This document shows, one piece after another, positions 48,201 to 54,942 of a stretch of 64,000 nt of DNA. The position numbers and the translations under genes were made by a program. The notes beneath the pieces are model-generated. The model was not told where the DNA came from, did no database searches, and saw only the letters and a program-made list of their open reading frames with translations. The stretch is from an uncultured Leptolyngbyaceae cyanobacterium. Lineage in GTDB: Bacteria; Cyanobacteriota; Cyanobacteriia; Leptolyngbyales; Leptolyngbyaceae. The stretch's first letter is position 1. The number at the start of each line of letters is the position of its first letter. The stretch lies in NCBI GenBank assembly GCA_938023035.1, contig CALIDI010000018.1, forward strand, positions 62,001-126,000. The letters run 5' to 3'.

Positions 48201-50348
48201 ACGGGTACTTTTACCTACGTCCCAGACGGGGATCAGTTTCCAACAGCGGGTACCGACCACTTTGTTTATCAAATCAGCGATGGCAGTAACCTTATTACCC
48301 AGACGGCCACGATTTCGGTAGTGGTTACCAGTGCACCGCCAGTTGCTGATGATGACAGTTTCTCAGGCGATGCCAATAATCCTTTGACAATTGGGGCGAT
48401 CGGGGTACTCGAGGGGGATACCGATCCCGATGGAGATGTTCTGGCAGTAGCCAATCCTGGGACTCTGACGACCGCCAATGGCGGAGTAGTCACCCTGAAT
48501 GCAGATGGTTCCTTCATCTATCAACCAGCGGCCAACTTTGTCGGTACCGATAGCTTTACCTACCAGGCAACGGATGGCATCAATCTTTCTAACCCGGCAA
48601 CCGTACAAGTTACCGTTGGGGCTACGAATAATCCACCCCAGTTGCAGGTTCCTGGAGCACAAATCTCACTGAATCGTGCGCCCGTAGTGATTCCACCCAT
48701 TGTGGTGAGCGATCGCGATGCCGGCAATAACCCGATTCGAGTGAGCCTGAGAGGTTTCCAGGTGCAGGTTCTTCCAAACCCACCGCAACCTGTTGGAACG
48801 CTAAGTTTAGCCAGCCTAGATGGCCTCACCATTGTCAACGGCGCAAATAACAGCGGAGCCATTACCATTGAAGGCACCATTACTGCCCTCAACGCAGCTC
48901 TCGCGACCCTCACCTACACACCGCCAGCTAGTGGCCAACCGGGCGATGCATTGACAGAACTGCCCATCTTGGTGAGCGTTAACGACCTAGGCTTTACCGG
49001 CGGTACAGGCACCCCCCAAACCCAGGTGGCATCAATACCGATTGTGGTATCGAGCGGCGAAAGCTTAATTACAGACATCAACCGCTTCCCCAATGCAACC
49101 AATGGGACTCTGGGTGCGGCTCCTCAAAACCTGACCCCGGTGGGGAATGTGATCTACTTCACAGCGGATGATGGCTTCAATGGGGTGGAACTATGGCGAA
49201 GTGATGGAACAGCAGGCGGTACAACCCTGGTGGCAGACATTAATCCCCTCTTGGAGGGTGCAGCTTCTTCCGAGCCTCGAAATCTGACCGTAGTGGGGAA
49301 CAATCTTTACTTTACGGCAAACGATGGTACCAATGGGCGCGAACTGTGGCGGTTGAATTTGACCTCGCCAGGCGCAGAACCAACCCTGGTCACGGATATC
49401 AACCCAACAGGCAGCTCAAACCCCTCTAACCTAGTGGCCTTACCCAACGGCACTCTCTTCTTCCAGGCAACAAATGCTCAAGGGAATCGTCTCGTCTATC
49501 GGCTGGATGGCGATACAGCCGTTGCCGTTGGCTCAGGCTATGTTAACCCCACTCAGCTAACCCTTGTAGGCAATACCCTTTACTTTGTCGCTAATAACGA
49601 AACCGAGTTGTGGCGCAGTGATGGTACAACTGCCGGGACGACCCGGGTGCAGACGATCGCGCCAGGAGCTTCTGTGCAAAACCTAGTGGCGATCGGTAAC
49701 ATCCTCTACTTTGTAGCAACAGATGCGACCAATGGGCGCGAGTTGTGGCGCAGCGATGGTACAGCGGCTGGCACAGCCCGCATCAGTAACATTAATCCGG
49801 GTGCGGGAAATGCCAACCCCAACAACCTGGTGAACTTGAACGGGGTTCTCTACTTCTTTGCGAACAACGGCACAACAAATGGCCTCTACCGCACCACCCC
49901 AGCAGGTGGAGTTGAATTAGTACCCGGTACGGCATTGCCCAGTGGGGGTGCCGCTCCCCGAAACCTGACAGTAGCCGGTAATACCCTCTTCTTCGTAGTC
50001 GATGCCGGTACGCCAGCCAATCCCAATGAGCAACTCTGGTCAGCCACAACAGCAGGCATCACAGGTCAAGTCCGGGATATCAATCCCTTTGGCAGTGACA
50101 ACCTCCAGTCGCTCACAAGCGTCAACGGCAAACTCTTCTTCGTAGCAAACGACAGTCAGGATACTCGCATCTGGCAGAGTGACGGCACAACCACTGGTAC
50201 GACTCCCTTAACAACGAATGCCTTTAATACTGGGCCTGTCCCTGCCAATATCACTGCTGCCGGTAACCGCATCTTCTTTACAGCGGCAGGCTTCACTGAA
50301 GAAAACCCAACCATTGACCTGGGGGTAGAACTGTGGCGACTGATCTAA
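42267..50348 (+). CDS. Giant (2693-residue) repeat protein: PPC, VCBS-type, cadherin-like and ELWRSDGT domains
   Basis: Probably an extracellular surface or matrix protein. Order: PPC domain (about 5-118); five VCBS/FG-GAP units (about 120-378; GDFNQDGRADILWRN type, with Ca-binding D-x-N-x-D-G); second PPC (about 388-495); CSPG-like unit (about 498-611); four 125-residue units (about 611-1121; NDNGNTG motifs); ten cadherin/VCBS-like units of 90-100 residues (about 1122-2118; NDSDPDNDPL, GSFTYVP, GTDSFTY); another 125-type unit; then an ELWRSDGT propeller (about 2263-2693). No N-terminal signal peptide and no RTX nonapeptides, so the export route is unclear; leaderless type I export is one option. 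The ribosome site is good and the frame is intact over 8 kb. Confidence 0.85.
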   Translation: MPNDAGNSLVTATRLALSSTALVRADLAEPGVSDYYQVNLAYRSSVSVAISGFSGNVDLRILDRDGNLVTVNGTPLESSNPENFAESITTTLNPGLYFIEVSGTWLAEATEYTLTAVSNSGIPGDILWRQTATGETVAWDMEGTQRQAVFPINPAQPAPSPGGGVWQVQATGDLNNDGNVDLLWRNSTTGENRLHLMNGENLVQEIPLLNVAPTSPTSNWRMQGVGDFNQDGRADILWRNYVTGENIVWYMNGGERLGVASLVNTGTPTQWEIQGVGDFNQDSQPDILWRNQVTGENRLWLMEGLAAAQNLVLLQVVNLNWRIQGVGDFTRDGRPDILWRNFQTGDNVVWEMNGANRVSVQSLLPVTTTAWRAYAPYNLGLTTPSPADTIGNSLATAFNVGSNLSAVGEFTGFAGASDLNDYYRFSIDQPSRIRIDLAGLTGNLDLELLSSGGTIIQSSAQSGNGAESIIRDLALGQYFLRVFSTGEDSNYSLVFDINNFPVLAVNTPLAVDEGALGTIGSAVLQVTDTEDDASGLTYTVSTLPSNGTLRLNGFALNGVSSFTQADLDNGLLTYEHDGSETLTDSFTFTVADSEGASFSNVFNFTINPVNDPPTLTVPPTQAVDQNASTGIPGISIADPDADPRSITVTLQVQNGNLSLGSAVGLDFFSGNNARQLLLTGTLTAVNNALSSLLYLSDAAFRGIDTVVVIVNDNGNTGLGGEKTNTASFDLNVAPVNQPPEIALPMTPPQVREDEITGIPGISITDPDAAGGAITVALIASNGTLSLSSNPGVTFVGDSSGRTLVFSGSLGVVNTALNNLRFVGDPNYNGPASITITVNDNGNTGNGTARSDIQTLAFNISPVNDAPVLTLPGSAVLTSEGLQTNIPGIRVDDVDAGVGILSVELGVGNGVLSLGSLTGLTNVSGNNTRLLTFDGTLAAINNALQTLRYLGDPSFNGTDNLQIAVSDNGNTGPGFARTTTGTVAINIVGLNSPPAINLPSEIPETAPNTNLSIPTIFITDPDVGDGLMEISLRVGNGRLTVNPVAGITFLQGTSAQGSRITFEGTIGAINDTLATLVYRGNPGFINAFDTLEISVSDRGNTGIGTALSDFDTLRIRVGDAVNQPPVVGVDSFNASRNLTLTVAAPGVRANDFDPNGDPLTLSLSINATNGTVSNFNTNGSFTYVPNPGFIGTDSFVYAASDGIDTVNGTVFINVTNNAPVATNDTYTFTVSTPQTIPVSLGVLANDSDPNSDPLVASLVGSVGASGSLTLNPNGSFVYTPPSAAFSGVETFTYRVNDGLVDSNVATILITVSTTTVPPTNQPPVANDNNYATPAATPLTVTLRAEGVLANDTDPDTPLEQLTATTTQTVTPSGGSLTLNPDGTFVYTPATGFSGTDSFTYFANDGQLNSLNPATVFITVGTATNQPPVANDNSFRALPSTAVQPFTLTVGSDRGILLNDSDPDNDPLTATIITPPAGTLANFDGTAGTFTYVPVVGFTGVDSFVYQISDGAGGTATATVLITVAANTPPAVQNLLYTVVAGGTLSVDSNGGINPTDAEGDPTTLELVTQPTQGTVTLNPDGSFVYSPTTGTIGAVDSFTYLARDEFAASPVATVTLTFVGNSPPQAEDDTYSIAFNRTLSAVDAINRVTGNDFDPDPGTTFTTSLVTDVTSGALTFNSDGTFIYNPAVGTAATVGQVVTFVYELRDNFGATDTATVSITVTGSTTLVANDDNYVVSSGQTLSPSPASQNGLLDNDALVPGTTATITVLTQPSLGQLTVPPAANGSFTYVPNQGATGVDSFTYQFGDGTETSGIGTAFITISTNQAPVAVGETFTAVGDRPFTIAAPGILANDSDPDNDPLSVNIPLEFEGSNGPGFLDLATDGSFVYRPPVGGFVGTATFVYAVSDGSINSLATLTLNLTANAAPTVQPTVFTVNRGNTLTPTAGVLDPAFVSDPDGDTLTATLTTPTTKGTLTDFNPTTGTFTYVPDGDQFPTAGTDHFVYQISDGSNLITQTATISVVVTSAPPVADDDSFSGDANNPLTIGAIGVLEGDTDPDGDVLAVANPGTLTTANGGVVTLNADGSFIYQPAANFVGTDSFTYQATDGINLSNPATVQVTVGATNNPPQLQVPGAQISLNRAPVVIPPIVVSDRDAGNNPIRVSLRGFQVQVLPNPPQPVGTLSLASLDGLTIVNGANNSGAITIEGTITALNAALATLTYTPPASGQPGDALTELPILVSVNDLGFTGGTGTPQTQVASIPIVVSSGESLITDINRFPNATNGTLGAAPQNLTPVGNVIYFTADDGFNGVELWRSDGTAGGTTLVADINPLLEGAASSEPRNLTVVGNNLYFTANDGTNGRELWRLNLTSPGAEPTLVTDINPTGSSNPSNLVALPNGTLFFQATNAQGNRLVYRLDGDTAVAVGSGYVNPTQLTLVGNTLYFVANNETELWRSDGTTAGTTRVQTIAPGASVQNLVAIGNILYFVATDATNGRELWRSDGTAAGTARISNINPGAGNANPNNLVNLNGVLYFFANNGTTNGLYRTTPAGGVELVPGTALPSGGAAPRNLTVAGNTLFFVVDAGTPANPNEQLWSATTAGITGQVRDINPFGSDNLQSLTSVNGKLFFVANDSQDTRIWQSDGTTTGTTPLTTNAFNTGPVPANITAAGNRIFFTAAGFTEENPTIDLGVELWRLI

Positions 50349-50885
50349 GAGGATCTAAGAGAAGGTAAGGAGATTTCTAGCCCATCAACAACCCGCTGGC
50401 TCCGGCTCACAGCTAGAAATCTCGCCAATGCTCCGCGCTACCACAATATCCACTAACGCGAGGCCGGAGAGTAGGAATGCCTCCGGCTGCTAGTGCTGCC
50501 CCCTTAACCCCCAAGGGACTCAGCCACTGGGCGATCGCCCATGCCTATCATCGCCGTCATGCAGCTTGACAACCCTTAAGAAGACTTAACTACCAGGTCG
50601 CGATCTTCCCGTCGAGTTTTTGCACTCGCCTTTTGAGGCGAGCGATCGCCCTGAATTTCCCCAAAGTCAATCATCTGTGACAATGACTGAAGCCCGATTG
50701 ATTCTCGGGAGGAAAAATGTTACACCGTTAACAACCTATTGTAATGAATTAATACAGCCCTACAAAAATGCGTTAGGACGTTTAGATAACGAAAAAATGA
50801 CGGGAGCTTTTCCCTGGTTAAGAGTTTTGCTTCTGTATTCATCCTGACCTTAGCTTGTAATTTTGCAAAGCAAAGAACGTTAAGA
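50349..50885. other. Intergenic region after the giant gene
   Basis: About 540 bases. No strong terminator hairpin and no gene recognised. The last 200 bases are AT-rich and likely hold the AraC-gene promoter. Confidence 0.4.
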
Positions 50886-51824
50886 ATGGCACAAGCACCC
50901 TTGAGCTTGCCGTCTGATTCCAAGTCAAACCAGCCCCATGACGATTCGGATCCCCCTCCAGGATATTCTGAACAATTCCTCCCGCCCCCTAAGTTAACGA
51001 GTGCCGAAGCGGGGTGGAGCAGTGTCAGCTTTGAATACCATCATCCTGTGCCAGCAGGAGAAACCCCAAACCTTTGTTTTGATCATTATGCGATCGCGGT
51101 CACACTGGGGCAGGGTTTTCAGCTCGATTGGCAAATCGAGGAGGTTGCCAAAGGTCGGGTGCAACGACAGATGCTTTTTCACGGAGGCATGACCCTTGTG
51201 CCCATGCGGCATGCCCACTGGGGCGTATGGAATCAACCACACGAAGGATTTGCCATCAATTTGAAACCAGAACTGCTGACTCGCAACGCCACCGAATTGT
51301 TAGCGGTGGCGCAGGTTGAGTTACTACCGCAAAAGCCCCTGTATGACCCCCTGATTCTTCAGATTGGGCTGGCACTCAAAGCCGATTTAGCATCCCATCG
51401 ACTGGGTGGACGACTATATGCAGAGGCAATGGCAACGGCACTGGCCGCTCACATTCTGCGAAATTACTCAGCCCACAGCCATCAGTCTGTTCGCTATTTG
51501 GGTGGCTTGTCTCCCACGCAGTTGAAACTAGTGACGAGCTATATCAGAGATCATCTAAACCAGGAGTTGAGCTTAGAGGAGTTAGCCGCGATCGCCCAAC
51601 TCAGCCCCTATCACTTTTGCCGGTCATTCAAGCAATCGACAAACTTAACACCGCACCAATACGTGATTCGGCAGCGAGTCGAACAAGCAAAGCTCTTGCT
51701 GAAAGACGGAAAAATGGGAATTTCAGAAGTAGCTGTTGCCTGCGGTTTTACTCACCAAAGCCACCTGAATCGCCACTTTAAGCGGTTGACAGGCGTGACT
51801 CCAAAAAATTTTTACCAGTCGTAG
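50886..51824 (+). CDS. AraC-family transcriptional regulator
   Basis: A 312-residue regulator. The N-terminal half is a cupin-like sensor (HYAIAVTLGQGFQLDWQIEE, then HGGMTLVPMRHAHWGVWNQP). The C-terminal domain (about 212-312) has two helix-turn-helix motifs, LSLEELAAIAQLSPYHFCRS and MGISEVAVACGFTHQSHLNR, ending FKRLTGVTPKNFYQS as usual. Effector unknown. The toxin-like gene at 51930 follows 105 bases downstream on the same strand, making it the obvious candidate target, though this rests only on position. The ATG at 50886 is the natural start. Confidence 0.88.
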   Translation: MAQAPLSLPSDSKSNQPHDDSDPPPGYSEQFLPPPKLTSAEAGWSSVSFEYHHPVPAGETPNLCFDHYAIAVTLGQGFQLDWQIEEVAKGRVQRQMLFHGGMTLVPMRHAHWGVWNQPHEGFAINLKPELLTRNATELLAVAQVELLPQKPLYDPLILQIGLALKADLASHRLGGRLYAEAMATALAAHILRNYSAHSHQSVRYLGGLSPTQLKLVTSYIRDHLNQELSLEELAAIAQLSPYHFCRSFKQSTNLTPHQYVIRQRVEQAKLLLKDGKMGISEVAVACGFTHQSHLNRHFKRLTGVTPKNFYQS

Positions 51825-51929
51825 CAATTTTGTGCAAAAGCAGCAATCCGGTGCAAGATTTCTCTAATTCACTTGCTGTATCTTGGCCGCCATGCATTGG
51901 CAAACTCTACAGTTAAGGAGATAAAGCAA

Positions 51930-53354
51930 ATGGTGCAGGTGACCCTACAAGTAGCAAACGGTCAATACGTCTGCGCAGAAGAAGGTGGTAGCCAAAGTTT
52001 GGTTGCCAACCGTAGTGCTGTTGGCCCTTGGGAAACGTTCACCTTGATTGAAAGAGGCAACGGAGTTGTTGCTTTGAGGGCTGTGAATGGTTGCTACGTC
52101 ACTGCTGTGGGCGGAGGAGGGGGTGAATTACATTCTAGAGTTAAGGTTATTGACATCTGGGAGAGCTTCAAACTCATTGATCGGGGCGGTGGCAAGATCG
52201 CTCTACAGTGTCACAACGGTCATTATGTTTGTGCAGAAGGAGGAGGAGGACAGAAGCTAATTGCAAATCGTAATGCTATTGGTCCTTGGGAAACATTTAC
52301 ATTGAAGCGATTAGAACAAGCAGGAAGCTCATTACCAGTTGAGTTACTAAGAACAGACCTCTACTCTCCATTGTCAAGCGCAACGTTTGGTGGTTCTGGA
52401 GGGCGACCTTTTGAAGACTCCGTTGATGTGATCGCTCATGGTTCCATTACAAAAGTGGTTGTTCGTTGTGCAGACGAAGTTGATTCAATTCGCCTCTTTT
52501 ATGGAAAAAGTGGTGCTGCTGGTAACAAATACGGAGGAGATGGTGGAAAAGAGCAAGAGTGGGAAGTTCCCGAAGACGAACAGATTGTGCGAGTAGAAGG
52601 AAGGGCTGGCGAAAGGATTGATCGGCTCCAGTTCTTTACCGACAAAGGAACAGCATCTCCTGTTTTTGGTGGAAAAGGTGGTAAGCCTTTTGTTTTCCCT
52701 CAAGAGGGGAACGGTGGCTTTCTAAGAACTATCAGTGGACGTAGTGGAAGAAAGATCGATCAAATCACCCTACAATTTGGTGCTCCTTACTTCATCAAAG
52801 ACATTATTTTTGATGAAAAAGCAATAGCAGAAATCTCTAAAGAGACAACCCCTATAAGGCTTACTCCAAGAAGTTACGAGAATGGTTCTTCAGTGCCACA
52901 GCAGGATACTTACACCTTTAAATACACTACTTCTGAGAAAAAAACACTGACTTTTCAGCAATCTAGATCTTTGAAGTTAGGTGCTTCTGTTACTATCAAG
53001 CAAACCTCTAAGTTTGGAGCAGTAGAGGGCGGACCAATTGAAAGCTCTACAGAGACATCACTCACCTTAAGTGCTGAAGGGACTTGGACAAGAACTGCTA
53101 CTCAAGCATACGAGTCTGGAACAGTTCATGAAGATACAGTAACTATTCCACTTACAGTCCCGCCCAAAACAAGGGTCACGATAATGACTACCATTCGTAA
53201 AGCAGAAATAGAAGTTCCATTTACATACATTGTTGCTTGGTACAATCCAAAGACGGGAAAAATCCTGAAAGAAGAATGTTTACCTGGTACCTACAAAGGT
53301 GTTCAAAGTTGGGACGTACGCAACTCAACTACTGAGGAGCCGCTCTCTACATAA
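51930..53354 (+). CDS. Fascin-like / jacalin-like lectin / aerolysin-type pore-forming protein
   Basis: A 474-residue three-part protein. Residues 1-126 are a fascin-like beta-trefoil with repeated GQYVCAEEGG / GHYVCAEGGG and VGPWETFTL / IGPWETFTL. Residues 140-284 are jacalin-like: GGSGGRPFEDSVDV, FGGKGGKPFVFPQEG and GRSGRKIDQITLQF. Residues 286-465 match the natterin/ETX-MTX2 pore-forming pattern: a Ser/Thr-rich amphipathic strand region (340-395) and TVPPKTRVTIMTTIRKAEIE then VPFTY. Zebrafish Dln1/Aep1 and natterins combine lectin and aerolysin parts similarly. The ATG at 51930 has AAGGAG nine bases upstream. No signal peptide. The gene looks more AT-rich than its neighbours, suggesting acquisition by transfer. 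Confidence 0.8.
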   Translation: MVQVTLQVANGQYVCAEEGGSQSLVANRSAVGPWETFTLIERGNGVVALRAVNGCYVTAVGGGGGELHSRVKVIDIWESFKLIDRGGGKIALQCHNGHYVCAEGGGGQKLIANRNAIGPWETFTLKRLEQAGSSLPVELLRTDLYSPLSSATFGGSGGRPFEDSVDVIAHGSITKVVVRCADEVDSIRLFYGKSGAAGNKYGGDGGKEQEWEVPEDEQIVRVEGRAGERIDRLQFFTDKGTASPVFGGKGGKPFVFPQEGNGGFLRTISGRSGRKIDQITLQFGAPYFIKDIIFDEKAIAEISKETTPIRLTPRSYENGSSVPQQDTYTFKYTTSEKKTLTFQQSRSLKLGASVTIKQTSKFGAVEGGPIESSTETSLTLSAEGTWTRTATQAYESGTVHEDTVTIPLTVPPKTRVTIMTTIRKAEIEVPFTYIVAWYNPKTGKILKEECLPGTYKGVQSWDVRNSTTEEPLST

Positions 53355-53357
53355 GAA

Positions 53358-53387
53358 AGTTCAAGTGTTGATAGTTCAAGTGTTGAT
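53358..53387. repeat. Perfect 15-bp tandem repeat after the toxin-like gene
   Basis: AGTTCAAGTGTTGAT occurs at 53358-53372 and again at 53373-53387 with no gap. It begins a few bases after the stop codon and may mark a recombination junction. Confidence 0.75.
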
Positions 53388-53417
53388 CCGATTAATTGTC
53401 TTGTAATTTTGTAGGCG

Positions 53418-53455
53418 CAGGGATGCTACCATGACTTTGCGTTGGTTCATCCCTG
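53418..53455 (+). terminator. Possible hairpin after the toxin-like gene
   Basis: A perfect 8-bp inverted repeat, CAGGGATG (53418-53425) and CATCCCTG (53448-53455), with a 22-base loop. No T-run follows, so terminator function is uncertain. Confidence 0.35.
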
Positions 53456-53619
53456 ATGTTTCAGGAATTCTCAATTTCATTTGAGGATCAAAGTGAAGAA
53501 GAATTGGAATCTCCTGTCTCTCTAAAAGAACAATTAGTAGAAGATATGTCGCTGAATGACAGGATAAAATAGAAGCAAGCCAACCCTGAGATTTAGCGAT
53601 AGATAAAAGTACTGTATAA

Positions 53620-53874
53620 CAGCAACAGATCCTTGAAATAGTCAGGACTCTTCCCGAAAAGCCTTTGTTAGAGCCTGCCAGTTTTCTTGACTATCTTCGC
53701 TACAAATCAACCTATCAGAGTAAACTGATTACTCATTCTGCTAGTTTCCTGTTGGCTGTTGCAGGTTTGGATAACTCTGGTCAACAGGATGTTTCAGAGC
53801 GAGATGAAGAAATCTTCCGTAATAAAGTTGACCCTGTGTATGGTTGGAGTTCCAAACCACGCAATTCGCTATGA
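53620..53874 (+). pseudogene. Decayed antitoxin-like gene
   Basis: Reading from 53620 gives Q-Q-Q-ILEIVRTLPEKPLLEPASF, then LDYLRYKSTYQSKLITHSAS, and ends NKVDPVYGWSSKPRNSL. The start resembles short cyanobacterial antitoxin-type proteins (DUF2281-like, -QQILEIVRTLPEK-LLEVASFLDYL-). Immediately upstream is an in-frame TAA (53617-53619) where the first codons should be, and there is no ATG, GTG or suitable TTG before the conserved segment. No toxin gene follows. It therefore looks like a relic. Confidence 0.6.
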
Positions 53875-53973
53875 TAGCGATATTTGAGACCAGTTTTTTC
53901 ATTGACTGACCAAGGCGATCGCCCTCTCACAATACTCGACACAGAGATCAACAACACAGCGATCAACAAGAGT

Positions 53974-54125
53974 GCATGTCACCTTTGCAGGTCATCATCT
54001 CCCAGCTTCTTCTCCCAGGTTGGGAAAAGGGGAACCAAGCCATCTCAGAGTCTTTCTCCCAAATTGGGAAAGGGATTAGAGCAATCCGGGCATACCAGAA
54101 AAGGGTGAGGGCAAAAGTGACATGC
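53974..54125. repeat. Family A MITE-like repeat, complete copy
   Basis: 152 bp, the same length and orientation as the copy at 25845-25996. Left end GCATGTCACCTTTGCAGG; right end GGGCAAAAGTGACATGC. Internal segments: CTTCTCCCAGGTTGGGAAAA and CTTTCTCCCAAATTGGGAAA. Flanks show no clear target duplication. Confidence 0.8.
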
Positions 54126-54230
54126 GCCCATCTAGGGGTAGCACGAAAATCAGTAAGAAATCCCTACTCTCAATACGGCTGGATTCGGGAGCACTCTTTC
54201 AAGGATGCAAACTCTACTACCGTGTGGCAA

Positions 54231-54236
54231 TATAAT
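54231..54236 (+). promoter_or_regulatory. Possible -10 element of the arsR-type gene
   Basis: A perfect TATAAT at 54231-54236, 31 bases before the ATG. The -35 position (54208-54213, CAAACT) is poor, so any promoter here may need an activator or a different factor. Confidence 0.4.
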
Positions 54237-54266
54237 GATAAGTAATAGATTTACCAAGTTTGCGGA

Positions 54267-54710
54267 ATGCCTTCCATGCCTACAAAGTCAGCGAAGAAAC
54301 CGGTTGCTGTTCCGGAAAAAGCACGAAAGGTAAACGTGTCACAGGCAGTGGATGAGTGCGGCATTTCCAAACTCACTCCTGAAGCGTTGAGCCTGATGGC
54401 AAATTTCTTCAAAGTTTTATCAGAAGTGAGTCGGCTTCAGATTGTGTGCACCCTAAAAACGGGCGCTAAGAATGTGACGGAGATTATCGAAGAAACAGGA
54501 TTGGGACAGGCAAATGTTTCTAAGCATCTAAAAATGCTGGCTCAAGCTGGGGTGGTTGCCCGTGAGCAGCGCGGGATTTGTGTTTACTATCGCATTGCCA
54601 ATCCATTTTTGTTTGAACTGTGCGATTTGGTTTGTGATGTGTTGACTATGCAAGTTGAACAGCAGAGCCAACAGCTTCAGCAATTGTCGCAGTTAAGACA
54701 GAGCCGCTAA
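54267..54710 (+). CDS. ArsR-family regulator, likely persulfide/sulfide sensor
   Basis: A 147-residue winged-helix repressor. Core: LTPEALSLMANFFKVLSEVS, RLQIVCTLKTG, recognition helix GLGQANVSKHLKMLAQAG and wing REQRGICVYYRI. Five cysteines: 31, 61, 105, 119, 123. C61 (helix after RLQIV) plus one in the C-terminal helix (C119/C123) resembles the Cys pair of BigR/SqrR-type persulfide sensors, which form a polysulfide bridge and leave DNA. A typical metal-binding ELCVCDL motif is absent. It lies beside, and convergent with, the SQR-like gene. The likely operators are the twin inverted repeats at 56347 and 56424. ATG 54267 or 54276 are both possible. Confidence 0.82.
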   Translation: MPSMPTKSAKKPVAVPEKARKVNVSQAVDECGISKLTPEALSLMANFFKVLSEVSRLQIVCTLKTGAKNVTEIIEETGLGQANVSKHLKMLAQAGVVAREQRGICVYYRIANPFLFELCDLVCDVLTMQVEQQSQQLQQLSQLRQSR

Positions 54711-54942
54711 CGCTTGCTGAGATCCTTCATTGCAATTTCGACCACTTCTCAAGATGAACTGTTTGACAGACCAATCGTTTCGTTTTTGCATCCAAGGCAA
54801 TGCCTTCTAGCGCTTGGTTGCTGTAATCGGACAAGATCTTAGCATTCGAACCAATGTAGTAGACAAGACCGCCCACGTTAACACTCAAAGGACTATCTAA
54901 CCATTGAGGGGATGAACCGTTACCACCCCGGCGCGATCGCAC

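Larger units (their letters stand above)
53355..54266. other. Remnant-rich region between the toxin-like gene and the sulfide module
   Basis: Contains a 15-bp tandem repeat, an 8-bp inverted repeat, a 37-codon open frame (53456-53569, MFQEFSISFEDQSEEELE, acidic, unrecognised), a decayed antitoxin-like gene and a complete family A repeat. It looks like a decay or insertion zone. Confidence 0.5.

Noticed and set aside
42267..50348. Periodic DNA within the giant gene, considered as a CRISPR or satellite array
   Set aside because: The periodicity is that of protein domains in one intact frame; the DNA copies are diverged and lack short identical repeats.
54727..54942. 71-codon minus-strand frame directly after the sqr stop
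   Set aside because: It is simply the continuation of the open frame past the stop (GTG start next to TAG), with no ribosome site and no recognised family.
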